Positions 16,993 to 27,821 of a DNA stretch of 64,000 bases are shown here, piece after piece (the stretch's first letter is position 1; every line of letters begins with the position of its first letter). The position numbers and the translations under genes are program-made. Source of the stretch: Alkalibacterium subtropicum. Its GTDB lineage: Bacteria > Bacillota > Bacilli > Lactobacillales > Carnobacteriaceae_A. The stretch spans positions 220,379-284,378 of the forward strand of contig NZ_FOLT01000004.1 of NCBI RefSeq assembly GCF_900112455.1, written 5' to 3'. Under the pieces are notes generated by a model. The model saw nothing but the letters and a program-made list of their open reading frames with translations, did not search any database and was not told the DNA's origin.

Positions 16993-17994
16993 TCACTCTG
17001 CCTTGCCTTCGCGTTTCATCAGATTCAGTATAACATATTTAACTTCAGCATCCTTGTATAACACATCATATATGGCTTCCGTGATCGGCATCTCGATCGC
17101 ATGTTCTTTAGCCAGTTCAAAGGCAGCCTGTGTCGTGGAAACACCTTCCACGACCATCCCCATGTTGTCCAGAACGGATTGAATCGCTTCACCTTTACCC
17201 AGCTGATATCCTGCCCGCCAGTTCCGTGAATGCGGACTAGTGCAGGTAACGATCAAGTCCCCTACACCACTCAGGCCCATGAATGTCAGTGGATCAGCAC
17301 CCATTTCCACGCCTAAGCGACTGATTTCAGCTAACCCGCGCGTGACGAGACCCGCCTTGGCGTTATCCCCATATCCCAGACCGGCTATGATCCCCGCACC
17401 GATAGCGATGATATTCTTCAAGGCTGCGCCGATTTCCACTCCGATGATATCTGTATTCGTATAGACCCGGAAATAATCATTAATGAACAGCTTCTGGACA
17501 TATTGGGCACTTTCCAGATGAACAGAGGCGGCCGTAATGGTGGTCAAGTCCCGGTTGATCACTTCTTCAGCATGACTCGGACCGGATAGGGCAACGATGC
17601 CGGTCACATATTCACAAGACAGCTCTTCATCCAGGATCGTGGATATGCGCTTATGCGTCTTGCGCTCAAGACCTTTGGATGCATGGATGATCGTTACTTT
17701 TCTGTCCAGGATCGTATCAAGTCGACGGGCCAGTTCTCGGATCCCGCTTGTGGGTATCACCACAACAATTGCCTCGACATCTTTCACGGCCTTCTTCAAA
17801 TCTGTGGTTGCAGCGATTTCATCCGTGAATTTAAATTCAGGTAAATAGTGTGTATTAGTGTGTCTGGTGTTGATCTCGTTCTGCTGCTCCTGATCTCTTG
17901 TCCAGATAGTGACTTGATGACCATTTTCAGTTAAGACATTGGCTAAGGCACTCCCCCAGGACCCGGCACCTAAAACAGCTAGTCTGCTTCCCAT
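16993..17994 (-). CDS. gpsA: Glycerol-3-phosphate dehydrogenase [NAD(P)+]
   Basis: Produces sn-glycerol-3-phosphate from dihydroxyacetone phosphate for phospholipid and teichoic acid synthesis; 333 residues. The dinucleotide fold GAGSWGSALANVL (about 8-20), HASKGLE, LSGPSHAEEV and the C-terminal catalytic-domain stretch GLSGVGDLIVTCTS are clear. ATG at 17994 follows AAAGGAGGG. It lies in the conserved hprK-lgt-gpsA-galU order, 40 bp after lgt. Confidence 0.96.
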   Translation of the reverse strand: MGSRLAVLGAGSWGSALANVLTENGHQVTIWTRDQEQQNEINTRHTNTHYLPEFKFTDEIAATTDLKKAVKDVEAIVVVIPTSGIRELARRLDTILDRKVTIIHASKGLERKTHKRISTILDEELSCEYVTGIVALSGPSHAEEVINRDLTTITAASVHLESAQYVQKLFINDYFRVYTNTDIIGVEIGAALKNIIAIGAGIIAGLGYGDNAKAGLVTRGLAEISRLGVEMGADPLTFMGLSGVGDLIVTCTSPHSRNWRAGYQLGKGEAIQSVLDNMGMVVEGVSTTQAAFELAKEHAIEMPITEAIYDVLYKDAEVKYVILNLMKREGKAE

Positions 17995-18034
17995 TCTATT
18001 CCCTCCTTTAATTATTGACGTTCATGTATTATTT

Positions 18035-18910
18035 TCAGTTGTTTTTCTGATGATATTTTTTCTTCTTCTCTTTATATACTTTTTCAGGTTCTACACCCTC
18101 TGTATAATAAGGAGGTCTTGGATAGACATAGAAGCGCCGATAGATGATCAAGCCGATACTTGAAACGAGCAGCAGTAAAGAAAGCAGTTGTGACACACGG
18201 AAATCTCCAATATATAGACTGTCCGTTCTCATGCCTTCAATGAAAAATCGCCCCAGGCCATACCAGGCAAGATAGCCCAAAAAGACCTCGCCTCTAAGCA
18301 GTAGTCTGTCCTTAGCCCGTAAAATCATTAAAAGGATGAATCCGACAAGATTCCATAATGATTCATATAAAAAAGTCGGATGGTAATACGTTCCATTGAT
18401 ATTCATCTGTTCAATGATAAACTCCGGGAGCTGCAGTCTTTCCAGGAACTGACGACTGACTTCTCCGCCGTGAGCTTCCTGATTGATAAAGTTCCCCCAT
18501 CGGCCAATGGCTTGAGCGATCATAACGTGAGGAGCCAAAATATCTACTAAGAGCCAGACGGGCACATCATTCTTATGGCTGTACCAGTACATCGTTATAA
18601 ATCCGAGGATCAAGCCGCCATAAATCGCCAATCCCCCTTCCCAAAAATAAAACATGCGGATAGGATCAGCCAGATAAGTCGGCAGTTCAAACAAGACATA
18701 ATACAGTCGTGCGCCGATTATGCCTGCGGGTATGATCCAGAAAGCCAGGTCGATGATGAAGTCTTCCCCGATCCCCCGCTTATTTGCTTCACGCATACTT
18801 AACCAGACGGCTAAAAACATCCCTGTAACAATGATGATTCCATACCAGGCCACTTCTAAAGGACCTAACCTGAAAGCAACTGGATCTATGTTACCTATTA
18901 CACTTTGCAT
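18035..18910 (-). CDS. lgt: Prolipoprotein diacylglyceryl transferase
   Basis: Membrane enzyme of 291 residues that moves diacylglycerol from phosphatidylglycerol to the lipobox cysteine of prelipoproteins. Seven hydrophobic helices, the signature GRWGNFINQEAHGG (about 149-162), HPTFLYESLWN and GLGRFFIEGMR identify it. The C-terminal tail is lysine-rich. GGAGGCGTC precedes the ATG at 18910. Client lipoproteins in this window include those at 5950-6387 and 55853-56140. Confidence 0.96.
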   Translation of the reverse strand: MQSVIGNIDPVAFRLGPLEVAWYGIIIVTGMFLAVWLSMREANKRGIGEDFIIDLAFWIIPAGIIGARLYYVLFELPTYLADPIRMFYFWEGGLAIYGGLILGFITMYWYSHKNDVPVWLLVDILAPHVMIAQAIGRWGNFINQEAHGGEVSRQFLERLQLPEFIIEQMNINGTYYHPTFLYESLWNLVGFILLMILRAKDRLLLRGEVFLGYLAWYGLGRFFIEGMRTDSLYIGDFRVSQLLSLLLLVSSIGLIIYRRFYVYPRPPYYTEGVEPEKVYKEKKKKYHQKNN

Positions 18911-18925
18911 TTATGACGCCTCCAT

Positions 18926-19864
18926 TTATTCTACATGTGTATTCTTTTCTATAAGCTTATTCAGATTATTCTCAAATGTTTTTGTCGCATCATATCCCAT
19001 TTCCTTGGCGCGTATATTCATTGTAGCAATTTCGATAATGATCGACAGATTGCGACCCACTCTGACAGGAATCGACAGCTTAGGAATATCGACATTGAAT
19101 ATGCGCATTTTATCGAGATTGTGTCCCAGACGATCATACTGTCTGTTGCGATCCCAGTGTTCAAGGTTAATGACCAGATCCACGCGCTTTTTCGTACGGA
19201 TCGAGCCGACACCAAACAGGTTCACGACATCGATCACACCGATCCCTCTGATCTCGATCAGGTTTCTTAAAATTTCCGGCGGTTCACCAATGATACGTCT
19301 TTCATCCATCATATACAGTTCGACCCTGTCATCTGCAACGAGACGGTGCCCACGCTGTATAAGTTCCAGGGCCGTTTCAGATTTACCTATGCCTGAATCA
19401 CCAATGATCAGTACGCCCATCCCATAAATGTCGATAAGGACACCATGTTGGGAAACACGTTCAGCCAGGCGTTCTTCCAGAAAATTAGTCACATTGGACG
19501 ACAGACGGGTCGTTGACCTCTTGGAAAGCAGGACAGGTATCCCTTTTTCTTCTGCAGCTTTCAACAGTTCCTTAGGCGGTTCCTGATTTCTCGATATTAA
19601 AAAGGCGGGTGTTTCTGCCTGACACATACGCTTCATAACGATATAACGTTCATCACTCGTCATTTTATCTGCAAATGACAACTCGGTCTGACCTAATAAT
19701 TGAACCCGGTCTTGCGGATAAAAGCTGAAATAGCCTGTAAGCTCCAAGGCGGGTCTTGATAGATCGCTGACCATTATTTGTCTGTCCAGATTATCTTCAC
19801 CGACAACGACACGTAAATCATCCATCGATTCTACCAGTTCATGTATTTTTACTGAAGCAGTCAT
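18926..19864 (-). CDS. hprK: HPr kinase/phosphorylase
   Basis: Phosphorylates or dephosphorylates Ser46 of HPr to control carbon catabolite repression, as in other low-GC Gram-positives. The N-terminal domain is followed by the P-loop GDSGIGKSETAL (about 154-165) and the HprK signature EIRGIGVIDVVNLFGVGSI (about 206-224). Length of 312 is standard. An AAAGGAG ribosome site precedes ATG at 19864. It lies 15 bp upstream of lgt; the liaXYZ terminator lies behind it. Confidence 0.96.
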   Translation of the reverse strand: MTASVKIHELVESMDDLRVVVGEDNLDRQIMVSDLSRPALELTGYFSFYPQDRVQLLGQTELSFADKMTSDERYIVMKRMCQAETPAFLISRNQEPPKELLKAAEEKGIPVLLSKRSTTRLSSNVTNFLEERLAERVSQHGVLIDIYGMGVLIIGDSGIGKSETALELIQRGHRLVADDRVELYMMDERRIIGEPPEILRNLIEIRGIGVIDVVNLFGVGSIRTKKRVDLVINLEHWDRNRQYDRLGHNLDKMRIFNVDIPKLSIPVRVGRNLSIIIEIATMNIRAKEMGYDATKTFENNLNKLIEKNTHVE

Positions 19865-19954
19865 TGATTATCTCCTTTATTCATTGATATAAACATACCT
19901 TCATCATATCATATTTGACTAGGTCATAATAGACAAACCGGGTAGGCCGCATAC

Positions 19955-19993
19955 AAAAAAGGCTTAATGCATTTATTCGCATTAAGCCTTTTT
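19955..19993 (-). terminator. Terminator of liaXYZ
   Basis: Perfect 10-bp arms (19961-19970, 19979-19988) with loop ATTTATTC, then six T residues on the minus strand; also T-rich on plus. Confidence 0.85.
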
Positions 19994-19994
19994 A

Positions 19995-20324
19995 TTAAGC
20001 ATTATTGAAGTAAGCATTTAAAGCTGATACGATCAGAGCCACCAATAGTGCGAGACCAAATGAACTGAATCCGAAACCACTGACTAAGGCGGCGGTCAGC
20101 CATAACATCAGGCCATTGATGATCAAATAGAACAGGCCCAATGTCATGATCGTTATCGGGAAAGAGAGAACAACCAGAATCGGCTTGACCAGTACATTCA
20201 GTATCCCGAAAACGACAGCAGCCACTAATGCGGTCAGCCATGATGCGATCATGAATCCATCAAGAAAACCAGCTAATGCCAGAAAAATCAATGTATTAGC
20301 TAAGATACGCTGCCACCATTTCAT
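19995..20324 (-). CDS. liaZ: LiaZ-like membrane protein (phage holin family IV / YvlD)
   Basis: Small membrane protein of 109 residues with about four hydrophobic helices and the YvlD pattern ALVAAVVFGILNVLVKPIL. Despite the holin name, these are chromosomal envelope proteins. As the third gene after a DUF4097 protein and a PspC protein it matches LiaZ of the enterococcal liaXYZ operon, controlled by LiaFSR during antibiotic and antimicrobial peptide stress. Three bases separate it from liaY. Confidence 0.82.
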   Translation of the reverse strand: MKWWQRILANTLIFLALAGFLDGFMIASWLTALVAAVVFGILNVLVKPILVVLSFPITIMTLGLFYLIINGLMLWLTAALVSGFGFSSFGLALLVALIVSALNAYFNNA

Positions 20325-20327
20325 GGA

Positions 20328-20627
20328 CTAAAAGTCACTCCAATCCTCTTCTTCGACTTTTTCCGCCTCTTTCCTTTTCGGTTTTTCATTCGTCTGCCCG
20401 TAAGGAGAAGATGAACGCGGTCTATTCTGCTTTTGAGACGCCTGGTCGTCATCCGGCATCACCAGTGCCAGCAGGAGATAGATCGGCACAGTAGACCCCA
20501 CGCCTACAAACGTCGCTACAACGACAATGACGCGCAGGAGTACAGGATCGATATTGAAATATTCTCCGATGCCACCCAAAACTCCGAATATGACTGCATT
20601 GTTTTTCGATTTAGTTAATTTATTCAT
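20328..20627 (-). CDS. liaY: LiaY-like PspC domain protein
   Basis: Protein of 99 residues with a PspC domain: FGVLGGIGEYFNIDPVLLRV (about 14-33) followed by a long transmembrane helix, then a charged tail rich in K and E. PspC proteins respond to membrane stress; in Enterococcus LiaY links LiaX to changes in anionic lipid domains. It sits between liaX (24 bp upstream) and liaZ, with a GAGGGTT ribosome site. Assignment rests on domain and gene order. Confidence 0.83.
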   Translation of the reverse strand: MNKLTKSKNNAVIFGVLGGIGEYFNIDPVLLRVIVVVATFVGVGSTVPIYLLLALVMPDDDQASQKQNRPRSSSPYGQTNEKPKRKEAEKVEEEDWSDF

Positions 20628-20651
20628 TCTTTAACCCTCATTTCCTTTCAG

Positions 20652-22364
20652 TTATTTGTCTGTATCCTTTAATAATACATTACCAGTTGTTGTCGATATA
20701 TTAAAGTCAAACGTTGTCTCATCCACGACTCGTTTAAAACGTTTCATGTTATCTGACGTATCAGTGATCTCGACATTGCTTAAGCGACTCTTGATTTTAC
20801 CAAACGTTGTCTTGGCCTGGCCTTCAAGCGTCACATTATCTGGAATGGCCAGTTTCACATTACCGTTAACCGTCGCTGCTTTAAGTCTGGCGATCGAGTC
20901 ATTCTTGACAGTAACTTTCACTTCACCATTTGTTGTAGACAGATCTCCGCTTTCCAGTTCTCCATCGTACGCCAGGGAACCATTGACGGTACTGGCAAGC
21001 AGGTCTTTCAGCTGGCTGTTTTGGACAGTTATAGACCCGTTTGATCCTTTGGCTTCAAGCATCGTACCACCCAACTTATCAAACATAATGGAACCATTGG
21101 TCGACTTGGCGTAAACATCTTTGACATCCAGTTCGTTTATCATGACTTTCCCATTGAGCGTATTGATTGAAAGATAATCATACGTTCTTTCAGGTAAAGT
21201 CAACGTCAAATCTGCATATACACGCTTGTTGGGAACATGAATGATCAGTTTGTCTTCATCTGCGGTAACCGTGCTGCGTGCGGCAAACGATTCTTCCGGA
21301 GTATTCTCATCCATTCTGCCATACAATTTACCTTTAGCAGATAAAGCGATCGTCTCATTATTTCCTTTGTTGACCGTGATTTTACCGTTGGCCACTTTGA
21401 TATCTATGATCGTAGCCGTGGAGTCATCGAAAGACCACTCTTTACTGTATTCTTTGGATGCCAGGGTAGGGAATTTCAGGCTGACATTCTTCCAGTCGAA
21501 ATTCTCAAGTACATTATCAAAAGACGTGCGGATCGTCTGTTTCATATCTTTATCAGAAGCCTGATTGACTGTCTTTTTAAAGAGCGATGACATTTCCTTA
21601 CCTGCCTCTTCGATACGTTTTCCTGCTTTTGTGAGTTCTTCACTGGCTTCTTTCTTCCAGTCTTCAGGAATTTCAAAACTGGCTGTCGCTTGTTTTGCTT
21701 TAAGTGTCCATTGTCTGACTTTTGAACGGTTCAGCTGTTTGACGCATTCCTCTTTTTCACGGCTGAGTTCTGTTTTTTTATCTTCCAATTTGCTGATATC
21801 GCTACCAAGTTCCTGGATATGGCTGTCGTCTTCGAAGTCCTGTTCTGTCATTTCCACCTGTTCAAGTTCTTTTGACAACTGATCTATTTTATTGCGAAGC
21901 GAGACGATTTCATCTGTATTATCCACTTCATCCAATTGTTTGATCAATTCCAATTCTTTTTGAACGAGTCGGATTTCTTCTGAAATAGCTTCTTTTCTTT
22001 CTGTAATGTCAGACTGGCTGTCTTTAGTCAGCTGATTCAGTTCTGTGTTTTTCTCATTCAATTCAGCGTCCACTTCGCTCAGCTGCTGGTTCAGCGTATC
22101 GAGTCTCACAGAACAGGCATTGATTTCTTTGACTAACGCTTCGAGTTCAGCTTCAGCTTCGTTTTGAGCCTGCGCTGTTTCTTTGTCGGCTGCTTCTTCG
22201 CCGGCTTCCTCAGTTTCTACATTACCTGCAGCTTCATCAGTAAATTCTTCTTCTTCGACTTTTCTGCCTTCTTTGCTGATCGTATTTTCCAGCAGATCCA
22301 AACCTTCTTCGGTCGACAATATGCCTTTTTTCATCAGGTCTATAATGCGTTCTCTTTCGTTCAT
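20652..22364 (-). CDS. liaX: LiaX-like envelope stress protein (DUF4097)
   Basis: A 570-residue acidic protein in three parts: an N-terminal helical motif (ERERIIDLMKKGILSTEEGL, residues 3-22) shared with YvlB/LiaX proteins; a long charged coiled coil (about 65-225); and a C-terminal DUF4097 beta-repeat region (about 295-570) with many TTNGEVKV-like turns. In Enterococcus faecalis LiaX senses daptomycin and cationic peptides and modulates the LiaFSR response. No signal peptide is visible, as for the known LiaX. A promoter with GTC-type boxes lies just upstream. LiaFSR itself is not in this window. Confidence 0.83.
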   Translation of the reverse strand: MNERERIIDLMKKGILSTEEGLDLLENTISKEGRKVEEEEFTDEAAGNVETEEAGEEAADKETAQAQNEAEAELEALVKEINACSVRLDTLNQQLSEVDAELNEKNTELNQLTKDSQSDITERKEAISEEIRLVQKELELIKQLDEVDNTDEIVSLRNKIDQLSKELEQVEMTEQDFEDDSHIQELGSDISKLEDKKTELSREKEECVKQLNRSKVRQWTLKAKQATASFEIPEDWKKEASEELTKAGKRIEEAGKEMSSLFKKTVNQASDKDMKQTIRTSFDNVLENFDWKNVSLKFPTLASKEYSKEWSFDDSTATIIDIKVANGKITVNKGNNETIALSAKGKLYGRMDENTPEESFAARSTVTADEDKLIIHVPNKRVYADLTLTLPERTYDYLSINTLNGKVMINELDVKDVYAKSTNGSIMFDKLGGTMLEAKGSNGSITVQNSQLKDLLASTVNGSLAYDGELESGDLSTTNGEVKVTVKNDSIARLKAATVNGNVKLAIPDNVTLEGQAKTTFGKIKSRLSNVEITDTSDNMKRFKRVVDETTFDFNISTTTGNVLLKDTDK

Positions 22365-22426
22365 TCAAAGCCCTCCTATATAGATTCCTTTAATCGATAA
22401 ATAATAGTATTGGTCGTTCTATACTT

Positions 22427-22468
22427 ATTATGCATCAACTCTTTTTAAATGTCATAGGACTTACGACT
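22427..22468 (-). promoter_or_regulatory. liaX promoter with tandem AGTC boxes
   Basis: On the minus strand: ATGACA (-35, 22455-22450), a 17-bp spacer, CATAAT (-10, 22432-22427). Directly upstream and touching the -35, AGTCGTA and AGTCCTA are tandem heptads followed by TGAC (22468-22451). This resembles activator sites of LiaR/VraR/CesR-type response regulators, which often contain repeated GTC elements; the match to a specific consensus was not verified. Confidence 0.5.
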
Positions 22469-22522
22469 GATTTTTACGTATTAGCCGTTCGCATCATTCC
22501 TTCTGTCTCAGGAAGCCGCTTG

Positions 22523-25357
<2,835 letters not shown>

Positions 25358-25464
25358 GCTTTCATCCTACCTTTGTTATTCATCTTTTCCGTTCATGAGC
25401 TCTTACTCATATTGTAAAGTTTTTGGTTTAGTTATGCGACTATTAGACTTCCACTGACTGTCAA

Positions 25465-25498
25465 AAGAGAGGAAAGAGTCGCGACTCTTTCCTCTCTT
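25465..25498 (-). terminator. Terminator of the HD-domain gene
   Basis: A perfect 34-bp palindrome centred at 25481/25482, followed on the minus strand by TTTT. It separates the HD gene from uvrA. Confidence 0.75.
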
Positions 25499-25519
25499 CC
25501 ATCCTGTATTTTACCATAT

Positions 25520-26185
25520 TCATTCGTCTATTGCGAATGTCTGTTCTATTTTATGAACCTTCAAGATTCCCTGGGTGATTTTCTCCAGTTCAGACTGATT
25601 GGTAAATTCTCCTCTTAATAAATCCGGCAGGATCTCTGCCAGAAAATACTGGACGCTTTTCATTTCCTTAAACTTCAGAATGGTATCTAACGATTCCCGG
25701 TAAATTTCATTGAACAAAGGCTCCGGGTTCCCTTTTTGTATTTCTCCGAAAGACTCGTAAAGAAGATCGACCTTGTCAGCTACTGACAGGATTTTGCCCT
25801 CAAGACTTTCATCTTTGCCTTCTTTCAGACGTTCATGATAGATGGCTTGAAATTCTTCGGGAAACTCCTGTTTTATGAAATGATGGGTCATGGACTCTTC
25901 CACATGTGCCAGCCGGTCACGCAGATCGGGATCGGCGTACTTTACAGGTGTTTTGATGTCGCCGATAAATATTTCAGCATAATCATGATTCAGCGCTTTT
26001 TCATACAAGGCCTGCCAGTTTACTTCATTGCCCCGGTTTTCTTCGACGGTCCCTAAAAATTGAGCAACTTTTGTCACTTTAAATGAATGCTCTGCGACAG
26101 AATGTTCTTCATACTTGAACTTCCCCGGACAGCGGTATATTTTCTCCAGATCACTCAAACTTTTGAAGTATTCATGTATCCCCAT
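25520..26185 (-). CDS. YfbR-like HD-domain nucleotidase
   Basis: Predicted 5'-deoxynucleotidase-type HD phosphohydrolase of 221 residues. The metal-binding set is visible: EEHSVAEHSF (about 26-35), LNHDYAEIFIGDIKTP (about 66-81) with the HD pair, and VADKVDLLYE (about 132-141). YfbR in E. coli hydrolyses deoxynucleoside 5'-monophosphates; the substrate here is inferred. ATG at 26185 follows GGGGAGAG. It appears to be a single-gene unit. Confidence 0.8.
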   Translation of the reverse strand: MGIHEYFKSLSDLEKIYRCPGKFKYEEHSVAEHSFKVTKVAQFLGTVEENRGNEVNWQALYEKALNHDYAEIFIGDIKTPVKYADPDLRDRLAHVEESMTHHFIKQEFPEEFQAIYHERLKEGKDESLEGKILSVADKVDLLYESFGEIQKGNPEPLFNEIYRESLDTILKFKEMKSVQYFLAEILPDLLRGEFTNQSELEKITQGILKVHKIEQTFAIDE

Positions 26186-26243
26186 CTTGCTCTCCCCTTT
26201 TAATTTAAAGTTACCTTATACTATCAAACTTCACTTCCAGTTT

Positions 26244-27380
26244 TCAACTTTTAATTTTCATCAGTGTTTTTCCTGGATCATAGACGACCTCTATAGTGGA
26301 ATGATGTACAGCATAATCTGAAAGATCGTCTCTGATCTTATCCTTGATCGTTTCCATGTCGTCCATTCCCTCTAAGGAAGTACTCACCGTAACAGTCATC
26401 GCATGTTCTTTTCCGTCTATGGACCAGACATGCAGATGCGAAACATTCGTTACGCCTTTGATAGAAAGGATCGCCTCTTCGATTTTTTCTCTTGATAAAT
26501 TTTTGGGCGTGGCTTCCAGGAAAATCTCAATGGTCTCTTTGAACAACGGCCAGGTTTTATAAATAATAAAGGAGGCTATCCCGATTGACAGGAGCGGATC
26601 CAGAATATTCCAGTCTGTATAGTTTAAAATAATACTCACTGTCAATACCCCTATCCACCCTAACACATCTTCCATCATATGAAGGTTGAGCAGAGACTCG
26701 TTATGTGATTCTCCCCGGCTCATCAACCAGGCAGAGAACCCGTTAGCAGCGATAGCGAATAGCGAGAGCCAGAACATGCCTTCATGATTCACTTCTACCG
26801 GATCGAGAAGTCGCGGCACTGCCGTAACCAGGATAACGGCCGAACCGCCCAGTAGGATCACTGCCGTCACTAAAGCCCCTAACAAGGAAAAACGCTGATG
26901 GCCGAAACTGTACTGGTCATTTGCTTCTTTGGTAGATATCCTTTCAAAATAGGTAGCCAGACCGATAGAGAGCGCATCCCCCAGGTCATGTACAGCATCA
27001 GTCATGATGGCGATACTATTGAAAAGGAGACCAAAGACAAATTCAATAGCGGAAAAAGTCAGATTGACTCCAAAAACGATCAGCATTTTTTTTGACGATT
27101 CCTGACTCATCATCGACTGCATACCGTGGTGGTGACTATGGTGGTGAGAATGTTCACTATCACTCTTCTCTGCTCTCTCCTCCAAGGGTTTTAAAGTGAT
27201 TTTTTCGAATTCCAGTACTTTCTTTATCTTTTCCATATCAGCATCTGTTTCATCCACTGTCAACATACTCATATCGTAATCGATTTTTACCTTTGATCGC
27301 CCTGTGAACTGATTCAGTTCCTTTTCCAGATCATCTGAGCAGTTACTGCAGTGAAGACCCTTCAATGTGTAGTCTGTCAA
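26244..27380 (-). CDS. Cation diffusion facilitator with N-terminal HMA domain
   Basis: Metal exporter of 378 residues, probably for zinc, cadmium or cobalt. Residues 1-65 form a heavy-metal-associated domain with the CxxC site GLHCSNC; a His-rich linker (HSHHHSHHHG) follows; then a CDF core of six helices with the site residues of DAVHDLGDAL (TM2) and HMMEDVLGW (TM5), and a cytoplasmic domain with HLHVWSIDGKEHAM. Fusion of HMA to CDF is less common than stand-alone CDF. It starts at TTG one base after the arsR stop, with GAGGGA upstream, so the two are co-expressed and probably metal-induced. Confidence 0.85.
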   Translation of the reverse strand: MTDYTLKGLHCSNCSDDLEKELNQFTGRSKVKIDYDMSMLTVDETDADMEKIKKVLEFEKITLKPLEERAEKSDSEHSHHHSHHHGMQSMMSQESSKKMLIVFGVNLTFSAIEFVFGLLFNSIAIMTDAVHDLGDALSIGLATYFERISTKEANDQYSFGHQRFSLLGALVTAVILLGGSAVILVTAVPRLLDPVEVNHEGMFWLSLFAIAANGFSAWLMSRGESHNESLLNLHMMEDVLGWIGVLTVSIILNYTDWNILDPLLSIGIASFIIYKTWPLFKETIEIFLEATPKNLSREKIEEAILSIKGVTNVSHLHVWSIDGKEHAMTVTVSTSLEGMDDMETIKDKIRDDLSDYAVHHSTIEVVYDPGKTLMKIKS

Positions 27381-27381
27381 C

Positions 27382-27675
27382 CTAATCCCTCTTTTCTTGT
27401 ACGTGAGACGTTACTTGACTGATCAGTTCCCGAACATGGTCGTCGCTGATCGAATAGATCCGTGTTTTGCCTTCTCTTCGTGACTTCACCAGTCGCGCCG
27501 ATTTTAATATCTTCAGTTGATGCGAGACAGTCGATTGCTCCAAATTAAGTGTCCGGGCTATAGTATTCACATTCATCTCTGCTAGTGAAAGCTGATAAAC
27601 GATCGTTAAGCGCGTCGAGTCACTTAATGCTTTAAATAACAGCGATGCGTTTTCCAAAGTATCTTTATCGATCAT
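27382..27675 (-). CDS. ArsR/SmtB-family metal-sensing repressor
   Basis: Winged-helix repressor of 97 residues that should release DNA on binding metal, controlling itself and the downstream CDF exporter. The recognition helix lies in LNLEQSTVSHQLKILKSARL, and SDDHVRELISQVTSH near the C-terminus offers D/H ligands of the alpha5 type found in zinc sensors such as CzrA. No CxC motif of arsenic or cadmium sensors is seen. ATG at 27675 has AAGGAG at the right distance; upstream in-frame starts fall in the operator array (27692-27723) and were rejected. Confidence 0.85.
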   Translation of the reverse strand: MIDKDTLENASLLFKALSDSTRLTIVYQLSLAEMNVNTIARTLNLEQSTVSHQLKILKSARLVKSRREGKTRIYSISDDHVRELISQVTSHVQEKRD

Positions 27676-27691
27676 ACTGCTTTTCTCCTTA

Positions 27692-27723
27692 TCATATGTA
27701 TTTATGTTCATATGTTTATATGT
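27692..27723. promoter_or_regulatory. Four-unit 8-bp direct repeat, probable ArsR operator
   Basis: On the plus strand the units are TCATATGT, ATTTATGT, TCATATGT and TTATATGT, exactly eight bases apart and ending 17 bases before the arsR start. ArsR/SmtB operators are usually imperfect inverted repeats containing ATATGAACA-like halves, and one such half (ATATGAACA, minus strand) is inside this array. Binding by the adjacent repressor is inference from position. Confidence 0.5.
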
Positions 27724-27752
27724 ACATAATAACATGCCAGTGACTATAATAA

Positions 27753-27812
27753 AAGCCCCAGACGAAATCATCCGGGAAGAATTAATCTTCCAGTGATTTC
27801 ATCTGAGGCAGC
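27753..27812 (-). terminator. Terminator of the MinJ-like gene
   Basis: Long inverted repeat with outer arms GCCTCAGATGAAATCA and TGATTTCGTCTGGGGC (minus strand) and inner arms GGAAGA/TCTTCC, ending in CTTTTATT on the minus strand. Confidence 0.7.
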
Positions 27813-27821
27813 TCTATTTAT

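Noticed and set aside
18720-19427. 235-codon plus-strand frame across lgt and hprK
   Set aside because: Overlaps two conserved genes on the other strand and has no ribosome site.
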